NCBI GenBank assembly: GCA_023145275.1
Contig: JAGLEB010000042.1
Location: 1-33,355 of the forward strand
DNA length: 33,355 nt
From: Flavobacteriales bacterium
GTDB taxonomy: Bacteria; Bacteroidota; Bacteroidia; Flavobacteriales; JADGDT01
Direction: 5' to 3'
Positions 24,508 to 31,516 of this stretch are shown one piece after another. The position numbers were made by a program, and so were the translations under genes. Position 1 is the stretch's first letter, and every line of letters begins with the position of its first letter. The notes beneath the pieces were generated by a model that searched no databases, was not told where the DNA came from, and saw nothing but the letters and a program-made list of their open reading frames with translations.

Positions 24508-25620
24508 ATGGGCAGATATGTATTGTTTATTCTTTTTATAATAAGTGTGTCTTCCTGCCAAGAGAGATATGATTTTGTGATTGTAAATAAGACAGAAGGG
24601 GTTGTTATTGAAGCTTTTATTTCTGATAAATCTTTTAATTCTACATTATCATATCCTAGCGATGGTCGATACTTTACGGTGAAATTAAGTAAGCTTAGCG
24701 ATGTAACAAACGAAAAAAACGAAAGTATAAGTGGGGCAAGGGTATTTATTATAGATGGTGATGGTAACGAAATTCGATATACTGAAAATCATGAAACTGA
24801 AGAATATGTTTTACTAGATAAAGATTTTGCGGCAGAACCTGGACAGAGTTATAAATTGCTTGTTAATCTTCATTCGGGCGAAGTGTTTTCTTCAGATTGG
24901 GCTCAATTGCCAACAAGTAGTACAGAAGTAGGCGAAGTAACTTTCATTGAAACTTCTAGAGATGAATATGTATGGGTTGATACAGATGTTAAAGAATTTA
25001 GAAGTTTTGAAGGTATTGATGTTAGTGTGAAAGTGCCAAAAAATACTAGTGGAGATATGCTTTTTTACAAGTGGGATTACGATCCGTATTGGGTTTTTGT
25101 TGCTTCAATGCTCGATAGAGATCACCCTAATAAAACTTGTTGGGTTTCATCACCTTATTATTTAGAGCATTTTAATATGCAAAAGGATATTATTGGAGAC
25201 TATAGCAAGAAGATGTTCTTTGTAAGAACAATTGGGAATTCTAAGATTTACGAATATTTTTCAGTTTTGATTATTCAAACAGTATTGTCAGAGGAATATT
25301 ATAATTTCTGGAAAGATTTTAATGTCCAGAGTCAGAATGGTGGACTATTTGATCAGCCTCCATTTAATTTGCCCACAAACTACAGTACTGAAAATAGCGA
25401 GAAATCAGTAAATGGGTTTTTCGGAGTGGTTAATGAAAATGCAAAGAGATGGGTGTTTGATAAAGCAGAACTATCATACCCAGTGTATAATGATTTATTG
25501 GAAATATGTATATTAGAAAGCGAATTGCCCGGTCCGCCTATGGGGCCAACACCGTGTGATAACTGTACTTATGCCGAAGGTGATTCTGAAAATAAGCCTC
25601 CGAATTGGTGGGGTAAATAA
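24508..25620 (+). CDS. DUF4249 domain lipoprotein (TonB-receptor partner)
   Basis: A 370-residue lipoprotein with lipobox VSSC (Cys17) after a short signal peptide. The N-terminal half is beta-rich (VVIEAFISDKSFNSTLSYPSDGRYFTVKLSKLSD and SGARVFIIDGDGNEIRYTE), matching DUF4249. The C-terminal half contains FGVVNENAKRWVFDKAELSYP and ends in a proline- and glycine-rich tail with CDNC. The ATG follows the receptor stop by 1 bp, so translation is coupled. DUF4249 proteins are thought to cap or assist partner receptors as surface lipoproteins, by analogy with SusD, but no ligand is known. Confidence 0.87.
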   Translation: MGRYVLFILFIISVSSCQERYDFVIVNKTEGVVIEAFISDKSFNSTLSYPSDGRYFTVKLSKLSDVTNEKNESISGARVFIIDGDGNEIRYTENHETEEYVLLDKDFAAEPGQSYKLLVNLHSGEVFSSDWAQLPTSSTEVGEVTFIETSRDEYVWVDTDVKEFRSFEGIDVSVKVPKNTSGDMLFYKWDYDPYWVFVASMLDRDHPNKTCWVSSPYYLEHFNMQKDIIGDYSKKMFFVRTIGNSKIYEYFSVLIIQTVLSEEYYNFWKDFNVQSQNGGLFDQPPFNLPTNYSTENSEKSVNGFFGVVNENAKRWVFDKAELSYPVYNDLLEICILESELPGPPMGPTPCDNCTYAEGDSENKPPNWWGK

Positions 25621-25745
25621 TGAGTTTAGTTTTAATAGAAACCAATTTTCCAACACAGTTCTTGATGTAATTTATTATGTTTTGAAATTTTAATATTATA
25701 AACTTTTAGACTTTCTTTGCCAACTAAATATATAAAATAGAAGAG

Positions 25746-26540
25746 ATGCTCGAGGATAAGTTTCTTAAGTATAAGAATACCCGAATAAGATACAGGGATA
25801 CGGGGAAGGGGCGTGTTGTAGTTCTCATACATGGTTTCTTGGAAAGATTGGAGATGTGGGAGTACTTTTCTGATGAAATAAGTAGATATAATCGTGTTAT
25901 ATCTGTTGATTTGCTCGGACATGGTTTAACGGATTCTATTGGCTATGTACATACTATGGAGCAGATGGCCCAATATGTAAGGGCGGTGCTAAAACATTTG
26001 AGGATAAGGAAGTTTGTTTTGGTGGGGCACTCAATGGGTGGATATGTTGCTCTTGCTCTTGCAGAAGTTTTACCTGACAATATCAAAGGTTTATGTCTGT
26101 TTCATTCCACAAGTAGACCTGATTCTACCGAGAAACAAAAAAATAGAGACAGGGCAATAAAATTAGTAAAGAAAGATTCGCAATCGTTTATCAGAACGGC
26201 AATTCCGATGTTGTTTATGGCGGAAAGCAGAGAGTTATTTTCTAAAGAAGTGGATGAGACTAAAAAGCTTGCATTAACGATGAGTGTGCAAGGAGTAGTA
26301 GCTGCTTTGGAAGGAATGAAGATACGTGAAGACAAAGAAGTATTGCTTCATTTTACACCTTTTCCAAAACTAATGGTAATAGGCAAATACGACACTGCTC
26401 TAAATTATAACGACCTTATCGATCAGTCCTTAAATGCCGATAATATGACAGTATCTGAATTCCCAATAGGTCATATGGGACACATAGAAGCAAAAGATGA
26501 AACTCTTAAAGTTGTTAAAACTTTTTTAAAGAAATGTTGA
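25746..26540 (+). CDS. Alpha/beta hydrolase
   Basis: A 264-residue single-domain serine hydrolase without signal peptide, so cytosolic. The catalytic residues are Ser96 in the nucleophile elbow VGHSMGG, Asp216 in IGKYDTAL and His243 in PIGHMGH; the oxyanion HG is at 29-30. The mid-region (125-190) is a helical cap. It resembles the broad group that includes carboxylesterases, MenH-like and ring-cleavage hydrolases, and the sequence does not choose among them. It stands alone, 125 bp from the DUF4249 gene and convergent with the methyltransferase gene. Confidence 0.85.
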   Translation: MLEDKFLKYKNTRIRYRDTGKGRVVVLIHGFLERLEMWEYFSDEISRYNRVISVDLLGHGLTDSIGYVHTMEQMAQYVRAVLKHLRIRKFVLVGHSMGGYVALALAEVLPDNIKGLCLFHSTSRPDSTEKQKNRDRAIKLVKKDSQSFIRTAIPMLFMAESRELFSKEVDETKKLALTMSVQGVVAALEGMKIREDKEVLLHFTPFPKLMVIGKYDTALNYNDLIDQSLNADNMTVSEFPIGHMGHIEAKDETLKVVKTFLKKC

Positions 26541-26574
26541 GGTGATTTTTAGTCACTACTGTCACTACATCACC
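26541..26574. terminator. Weak inverted repeat between convergent stops
   Basis: GGTGAT (26541-26546) and ATCACC (26569-26574) are complementary and lie between the convergent stops of the hydrolase and methyltransferase genes. The 22-nt loop and 6-bp stem make it a weak terminator candidate. Confidence 0.3.
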
Positions 26575-27097
26575 CTAACTGCTTAAACATTTCCCAAATA
26601 ACTACACCTGCACTTACTGATATATTTAGAGAATGTTTTGTACCGTGTTGAGGTATCTCGATTACAGAGTCCGATATGCTAACAATTTTTTGTTCAACGC
26701 CTTTAACTTCGTTCCCGAAAATTATTGCGTATTTTTTTGATGCATTAACTTTAAACTCGTTTAGCATAACAGCATTTTCTGCTTGTTCGATAGAGATAAC
26801 TTCAACGTTTTTAGCTTTCAGTTTTTCTACAACTTCTAGCGTTTCTTCACAGTATTCCCAATCAACAGAGTCAGTTGCTCCCAAAGCAGTTTTGTGTATG
26901 TCTTTGTGGGGTGGAGTAGCAGTGATTCCACACAGATAAATTTTTTCTACTAGAAATGCATCCGAAGTTCTGAAAACTGATCCAATATTATTTAAACTTC
27001 TAATATTATCTAATACAACAATCAGAGGAGTTTTTTCGGCCTCTTTGAATTGATTAATATTTTTGCGATTCAACTCGCTATTCTTTAATTTTCTCAT
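26570..27097 (-). CDS. SpoU/TrmH-family RNA 2'-O-methyltransferase
   Basis: A 175-residue SPOUT methyltransferase. The three knot motifs are present: VVLDNIRSLNNIGSVFRTSDAF (27-48, with the catalytic-type Arg43), FGNEVKGV (127-134) and IEIPQ...KHSLNISVSAGV (146-165). It uses SAM to methylate a ribose 2'-hydroxyl in tRNA or rRNA. The short form lacks the N-terminal RNA-binding extension of rRNA enzymes such as RlmB, so a tRNA target is somewhat more likely. It is divergent from mutS with a 196-bp gap. Confidence 0.9.
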   Translation of the reverse strand: MRKLKNSELNRKNINQFKEAEKTPLIVVLDNIRSLNNIGSVFRTSDAFLVEKIYLCGITATPPHKDIHKTALGATDSVDWEYCEETLEVVEKLKAKNVEVISIEQAENAVMLNEFKVNASKKYAIIFGNEVKGVEQKIVSISDSVIEIPQHGTKHSLNISVSAGVVIWEMFKQLG

Positions 27098-27293
27098 ATG
27101 TACCTTTGTTGTAGTTGATGCTTTATCTTATTAAATTATATTGCACCTAATGTTTTTATCGGATTAAAATTTGTTACTTAATCGACCTTTTTATATCCAA
27201 TCGGTATAACTTTTTAATAAATGTTGAAAACTAAATTTACTCAATCTTCAGAATTAATTTATTTTCGCAAAGTTAATATAAAATACTTGTGTT

Positions 27294-29891
27294 TTGGTAG
27301 CAAAAAAGAAAGTGAGTAAGGAAACACCATTAATGAAGCAATACAATGGGATAAAGGTTAAATATCCCGATGCAATGTTGCTATTTAGGGTTGGAGATTT
27401 CTATGAAACATTTGGTGCTGACGCAGTTGTTGCTTCAAAAATACTTGGGATAGTATTGACAAATAGAGCAAACGGATCATCTAGAACTGAGTTAGCGGGT
27501 TTTCCTCATCACTCTTTAGATACTTACTTGCCGAAATTAGTTATGGCAGGTCAAAGGGTTGCTATTTGTGATCAGTTGGAGGATCCTAAAATGACTAAAA
27601 CAATTGTAAAGCGTGGAGTTACAGAACTTGTTACCCCAGGTGTTGCTCTAAATGATCAGGTGCTTAACTCTAAAAGGAATAATTTCTTGGCTGCAGTGCA
27701 TTTGGGAAAACGAGAGCATGGAGTAGCCTTTTTAGATGTTTCTACTGGCGAGTTTTATATCGCCCAAGGAAATGCAGAGTATATCGATAAGTTACTTCAA
27801 AACTTTAATCCTAGCGAAGTTCTTTATCAACGTCAGAATAAGAGAGCCTTTGTAGAGTTGTTTGGCGATAGTTTTTACACTTTCCATCTCGAAGACTGGG
27901 TATTTCAAGAGGACTATGCAAACGAAAGTTTGCTAAATCAATTTAAAACTAAATCTCTTAAAGGCTTTGGTATTGAAGGATTAACAGAAGGGATAATAGC
28001 AGGGGGAGCCGCGTTGTTCTACCTTTCAGAAACACAACACAATAGAGTAGGGCATATAACGTCTATACACCGTATAGAAGAGGATAAATATGTGTGGATG
28101 GATAAATTTACAATTAGAAACCTTGAGTTGTACAATTCTCCCCATCACGATGCTACAACACTCTTAGATATAATAGATAGAACTATTTCTCCTATGGGCG
28201 GTAGAACGCTGAAGATGTGGCTTGCACTTCCATTGAAACATGTAAATAGAATAAAAGAACGTTTAGAAGTTGTTCATAGCCTAATTGAGAAAGATGATAC
28301 TAGAGAAGATTTTGTTAAATCCTTGAAGAGTATTGGCGATATTGAAAGGCTAATTTCGAAGGTTGCAACACATAAAATCTCGCCACGAGAAGCGGTTCAA
28401 TTAAAAAGGTCATTAGATGCTATTGTACCTGTAAAAGAGTTGGCATTAGCTTCGGAGAATAAATCTCTAATAAAAATTGGCCGTAGTCTTGATTTTTGCG
28501 ACAATATCCGCAAGAATATTGGAGAGATGTTAAGTGAAGATGCTCCGGTGAATATTTCTAAAGGTAATGCCATAGCTACTGGTGTATCAAAAGAGCTAGA
28601 CGAGCTAAGGGCTATTTCATTTTCTGGCAAGGATTACCTCGACAAACTTTGCGAACGCGAGAAAGAGATAACTGGCATTTCTTCGTTAAAGATAGCTTTC
28701 AATAATGTTTTCGGGTATTATATTGAAGTTAGAAATACGCACCGCGATAAAGTTCCGGAAGAGTGGATTAGAAAGCAGACTCTCGTAAATGCTGAGAGGT
28801 ATATTACGGAAGAGTTAAAAGAATATGAAAATAAGATTCTCGGAGCAGAAGAGAAAATTGGCAAGATAGAATATGAGATTTTCAATGAGCTGATTGAGTT
28901 GATGAAGGAAGAGATTGTTCCAGTACAGCGAAATGCTCAGCTTGTAGGACAGATTGATGTGCTTACATCATTTGCCAACCTCGCCATTGAGAATAATTAT
29001 ACTAAGCCAAGTATTGATGACTCTACGGATTTAGAAGTGATAGAGGGGCGCCATCCAGTTATTGAGAAACAATTAGAAGAAGGTGAAGAGTATATTTCTA
29101 ATAATGTTACTTTAAACCGTGATCAGCAGCAGATGATAATGATTACGGGGCCTAATATGTCGGGTAAATCGGCTCTGCTTAGGCAAACTGCACTGATTGT
29201 GCTTATGGCTCAGATGGGTAGTTATGTGCCTGCAAAACATGCTAGAATTGGAGTAGTGGATAAAATTTTCACAAGGGTTGGAGCTTCCGATAATATTTCG
29301 TCTGGCGAATCTACTTTTATGGTAGAGATGAATGAGACAGCAAGTATTCTAAACAATATTTCCGATCGAAGCCTAATCTTGCTAGACGAGATTGGTCGTG
29401 GTACAAGTACTTACGACGGAATATCAATTGCGTGGTCTATATCAGAGTTTCTTCACGAAAGCAAGGCAAGACCTAAAACCCTATTTGCCACACATTATCA
29501 TGAATTAAATGATATGACTGATACTTTCGAAAGAATTAAAAACTACAATGTTTCAGTGAAAGAAGTTGGTGATGGTGTTATATTTATGAGAAAGCTTGTG
29601 CCGGGAGGAAGTCATCACAGTTTTGGAATTCATGTGGCTAAAATGGCTGGCATGCCGCACAAAGTTATATCGCGAGCTAATGATATTCTGAAGAAAATGG
29701 AAAAAAATCATACAGGAGATCCAAGCCCGAAGGTTGATTCTGAAGAATCGATGCAGTTGAGCTTTTTTCAATTAGACGATCCGACCTTGCTAAATATTAA
29801 GAGCGAAATTATGGATATTGACATTAATACCCTTACACCTGTTGAAGCTCTAATGAAGCTTAATGAAATAAAAAAGATGATTGGTGGATAG
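27294..29891 (+). CDS. mutS: DNA mismatch repair protein MutS
   Basis: Mismatch-recognition ATPase that starts methyl-independent or strand-directed repair with MutL. The 865 residues contain the mismatch-wedging FYE at 36-38, the clamp and lever regions, Walker A GPNMSGKS near 617-624, Walker B LLDEIGRGTS near 696-704, the ABC-type STYDG segment after it and a C-terminal helix-turn-helix region (GIHVAKMAGMPHKVI). Length fits the MutS1 class. The start is a TTG at 27294, with GTG at 27312 as the alternative; no in-frame ATG exists before Met14. A genuine mutator function depends on partners outside the window. Confidence 0.97.
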   Translation: MVAKKKVSKETPLMKQYNGIKVKYPDAMLLFRVGDFYETFGADAVVASKILGIVLTNRANGSSRTELAGFPHHSLDTYLPKLVMAGQRVAICDQLEDPKMTKTIVKRGVTELVTPGVALNDQVLNSKRNNFLAAVHLGKREHGVAFLDVSTGEFYIAQGNAEYIDKLLQNFNPSEVLYQRQNKRAFVELFGDSFYTFHLEDWVFQEDYANESLLNQFKTKSLKGFGIEGLTEGIIAGGAALFYLSETQHNRVGHITSIHRIEEDKYVWMDKFTIRNLELYNSPHHDATTLLDIIDRTISPMGGRTLKMWLALPLKHVNRIKERLEVVHSLIEKDDTREDFVKSLKSIGDIERLISKVATHKISPREAVQLKRSLDAIVPVKELALASENKSLIKIGRSLDFCDNIRKNIGEMLSEDAPVNISKGNAIATGVSKELDELRAISFSGKDYLDKLCEREKEITGISSLKIAFNNVFGYYIEVRNTHRDKVPEEWIRKQTLVNAERYITEELKEYENKILGAEEKIGKIEYEIFNELIELMKEEIVPVQRNAQLVGQIDVLTSFANLAIENNYTKPSIDDSTDLEVIEGRHPVIEKQLEEGEEYISNNVTLNRDQQQMIMITGPNMSGKSALLRQTALIVLMAQMGSYVPAKHARIGVVDKIFTRVGASDNISSGESTFMVEMNETASILNNISDRSLILLDEIGRGTSTYDGISIAWSISEFLHESKARPKTLFATHYHELNDMTDTFERIKNYNVSVKEVGDGVIFMRKLVPGGSHHSFGIHVAKMAGMPHKVISRANDILKKMEKNHTGDPSPKVDSEESMQLSFFQLDDPTLLNIKSEIMDIDINTLTPVEALMKLNEIKKMIGG

Positions 29892-29961
29892 TTGTTTGTC
29901 ATTCATTTTCACTAAGATAAAAGATTGAGTATTTAAAAAATATAAAAGTTTCATAAAAGGC

Positions 29962-29992
29962 TTGTGTACTTATAAAAAAGCTCATATATTTG
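29962..29992 (+). promoter_or_regulatory. Promoter of the tRNA cluster
   Basis: CTTG at 29961-29964 and TATATTTG at 29985-29992 fit the Bacteroidota -33 and -7 elements with 20 bp between TTG and TA. The predicted transcript start, near 30000, is about 40 nt before tRNA-Gly. This is the best promoter match in the window. Confidence 0.75.
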
Positions 29993-30039
29993 CACTCGCA
30001 AAAAACAGATAAGTTCTTTGATTACATAACGATTTTTAC

Positions 30040-30111
<72 letters not shown>

Positions 30112-30119
30112 CAATAATC

Positions 30120-30205
30120 GCCTAGGTGGTGGAATTGGTAGACACGCTGGACTTAAAATCCAGTGAGCAGTAATGTTCGTATGGGTTCAAGTCCCATCCT
30201 AGGTA
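30120..30205 (+). tRNA. tRNA-Leu (UAA), copy 1
   Basis: An 86-nt class II tRNA with acceptor GCCTAGG/CCTAGGT, anticodon loop CTTAAAA (anticodon UAA), a long variable arm (GAGC/GTTC) and a T-arm with TTCAAGT. The discriminator is A and no CCA is encoded. Only 8 nt separate it from tRNA-Gly. Confidence 0.97.
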
Positions 30206-30211
30206 CAAGAG

Positions 30212-30237
30212 TTCGATTAGAAATAATCGAATTTTTT
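30212..30237 (+). terminator. Terminator-like hairpin between the two tRNA-Leu genes
   Basis: TTCGATTA-gaaa-TAATCGAA followed by six T. This 8-bp perfect stem with a GAAA tetraloop could end transcription after the first tRNA-Leu or act as a processing site. I see no clear separate promoter for the second copy in the 20 nt between. Confidence 0.7.
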
Positions 30238-30258
30238 AATGAATTAAACCCACATCAC

Positions 30259-30344
30259 GCCCAGGTGGTGGAATTGGTAGACACGCTGGACTTAAAATCC
30301 AGTGGGCAGTAATGCCCGTATGGGTTCAAGTCCCATCCTGGGTA
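30259..30344 (+). tRNA. tRNA-Leu (UAA), copy 2
   Basis: An 86-nt near-duplicate of copy 1 with the same UAA anticodon. The differences are paired changes: acceptor GCCCAGG/CCTGGGT and variable arm GGGC/GCCC, all keeping helices intact. The discriminator is A and no CCA is encoded. Confidence 0.97.
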
Positions 30345-30349
30345 CAAGA

Positions 30350-30383
30350 AGCTCAATCTTTAATTAGATTGGGCTTTTTTTTT
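30350..30383 (+). terminator. Intrinsic terminator of the tRNA cluster
   Basis: AGCTCAATCT-ttaatt-AGATTGGGCT with one G-U pair, then eight T. A classical Rho-independent terminator just after the last tRNA; it marks the boundary with the accessory region. Confidence 0.92.
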
Positions 30384-30660
30384 GTGCGGTGCATAAAATA
30401 ACTTGATCGAAATCGTAGCTTTTGCTAACACTTGGTTTATGCTTCGCTGTTTATGATACCTGCGGTATCTGTTTGTGGTGCTTGAGCACCTACTGCTTAA
30501 GCTTGCGTCATGTCTAGACATCAGGAAGTGCATACACCCGACAAAGCAGTGCTACTGGTACAATAAATCTATACTTCAAGGTTGACAAGGTTTCAAGCTC
30601 ATAACCTTTTAACCTCGTAAGCTATTAACCTATTAAAATAACAGTAGAACTCTTATTTTT
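30384..30660. repeat. Noncoding block of short palindromes and inverted repeats
   Basis: There is no supported gene here. Four short palindromes lie in a row: GATACC-tgc-GGTATC (30455-30469), GGTGCT-tg-AGCACC (30477-30490), GCTTAAGC (30495-30502) and ATGTCTAGACAT (30510-30521). Further on, AAGGTT-gac-AAGGTT (30578-30592) faces AACCTT-tt-AACCT (30603-30615). A 20-bp sequence at 30632-30651 is identical to window positions 2-21. Confidence 0.6.
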
Positions 30661-30716
30661 ATGAGATTTAGTCATTACATATATATTTACATCTTGATTT
30701 ATTCTAGGAGATTCTA

Positions 30717-30893
30717 TTAAGTAGTTTCATTAACTGCTAAATCAACTATTGCTGCAGTTTGTCCTTCAGTTACACATATCAAACCAAAACGTAATGCTTG
30801 ACTAGCTCTATATGCAAAAGACTCCCCGCCTGTAAGTTGTTTTAATTCGTATATGCTATACGAAAAGGAACAGCCACGAACTGTATAAGAATA
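30717..30893 (-). pseudogene. Unidentified 58-codon open fragment, no start
   Basis: On the minus strand an open frame of 58 codons runs from just after a TGA (30894-30896) to TAA at 30717. It reads YSYTVRGCSF...IYELKQLTGGESFAYRAS...and ends AIVDLAVNETT. There is no Met start and no good upstream signal. Its residue composition looks protein-like rather than random, so it may be the 3' end of a broken gene, but I recognise no family. Confidence 0.3.
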
Positions 30894-31045
30894 TCAGCCG
30901 ACTTCGAAACTCGATTTTTTCAAGTTACAACTAAATTTTACGCGGGCTACAATGCCCATATTTACTGCTATTTAGGCTATTCTTTTTATACTTTGTTATG
31001 GGCTTTTTAGTGTTGTAAATAGTTCTTTTGTTGCATCATTCAATT
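30894..31045. other. Hairpin-bearing noncoding segment
   Basis: GCCCATA (30954-30960) and TATGGGC (30997-31003) form a 7-bp inverted repeat enclosing 36 nt. On the plus strand it is followed by TTTTT. Read on the minus strand, CATAACAAAGTATAAAAAGAATAGCC resembles recurrent spacer motifs between single accessory genes in Bacteroidota genomes; that resemblance is recalled, not tested. Confidence 0.35.
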
Positions 31046-31189
31046 TTACTTTTTAACTTCAGTTCTATTCCCATCAACATCATAACCTGGCTGATTAGCT
31101 AAATAATTAAACTTATATATCCCTGCAATTGCCACAAAAATAATGATTATTACAACACTAATTATTACCCATTTTATCGTTTTCTTCAT
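31046..31189 (-). CDS. Small single-pass membrane peptide (47 aa)
   Basis: An ATG-started frame encoding MKKTIKWVIISVVIIIIFVA... followed by GIYKFNYLANQPGYDVDGNRTEVKK. Two lysines precede one strong hydrophobic helix (about residues 6-23), and a hydrophilic tail follows, consistent with a type II membrane peptide or an uncleaved signal anchor. Its ATG is 7 bp after the stop of the truncated thioredoxin-like frame on the same strand, so the two were probably one transcription unit. It is intact while its neighbour is broken. Function unknown. Confidence 0.55.
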   Translation of the reverse strand: MKKTIKWVIISVVIIIIFVAIAGIYKFNYLANQPGYDVDGNRTEVKK

Positions 31190-31196
31190 GTTAAAA

Positions 31197-31340
31197 TTAG
31201 TTTAAATTTAAAAAGTCTTCTAGTTCGTATCCAAATAGGTTTCTAGCAACTATTTTCCCATCTTTCAAAATTATATTTGACGGAACAGCATCTACCTGAT
31301 ATTGTTTTAGAATACTATCTTCTTGGGCTACCACTGCGTT
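31197..31340 (-). pseudogene. Truncated thioredoxin-like (TlpA/ResA-type) protein, C-terminal end
   Basis: The frame open after a TGA at 31341-31343 encodes 47 residues ending at TAA 31197-31199: NAVVAQEDSILKQYQVDAVPSN, then IILKDGKIVARNLFGYELEDFLNLN. 'YQVDAVPSNIILKDGKIVARNL' is the cis-proline strand and terminal beta/alpha unit of thioredoxin-like thiol-disulfide proteins. The active-site CxxC half is missing, and the upstream sequence is noncoding, so this is a remnant. A GGGCT/AGCCC inverted repeat (31325-31347) spans the break point. Confidence 0.65.
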
Positions 31341-31516
31341 TCAGCCCCTATGTGTTTTCAATGTTTTGCTCTCTATTTTTAAGAAGAAAAAATGGCGCTT
31401 TTTGAAGTAGTAGTCTACTATATTAAATGCTTTTTTCTGAATACAAAGGTAAGTGGTTTGAGCAAACTAGCTTTAGTTACCGGAGGTTTAGTTCAGCGCC
31501 TCTGCTATGACGCGTT
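31330..31516. repeat. Hairpin-rich noncoding block downstream of the ATPase gene
   Basis: About 190 bp without coding potential holds several dyads: TAGTA-gtc-TACTA (31408-31420), GTTTG-ag-CAAAC (31456-31467), distant arms GGCGCT (31394-31399) and AGCGCC (31495-31500), and GCTATGACGC-gttttaat-GCGTTATAGC starting near 31504. The last hairpin overlaps the end of the ATPase coding sequence. The block ends at the broken thioredoxin-like frame. Confidence 0.5.

Noticed and set aside
30384..31516. Insertion sequence
   Set aside because: No transposase frame on either strand and no pair of terminal inverted repeats flanked by a target duplication.
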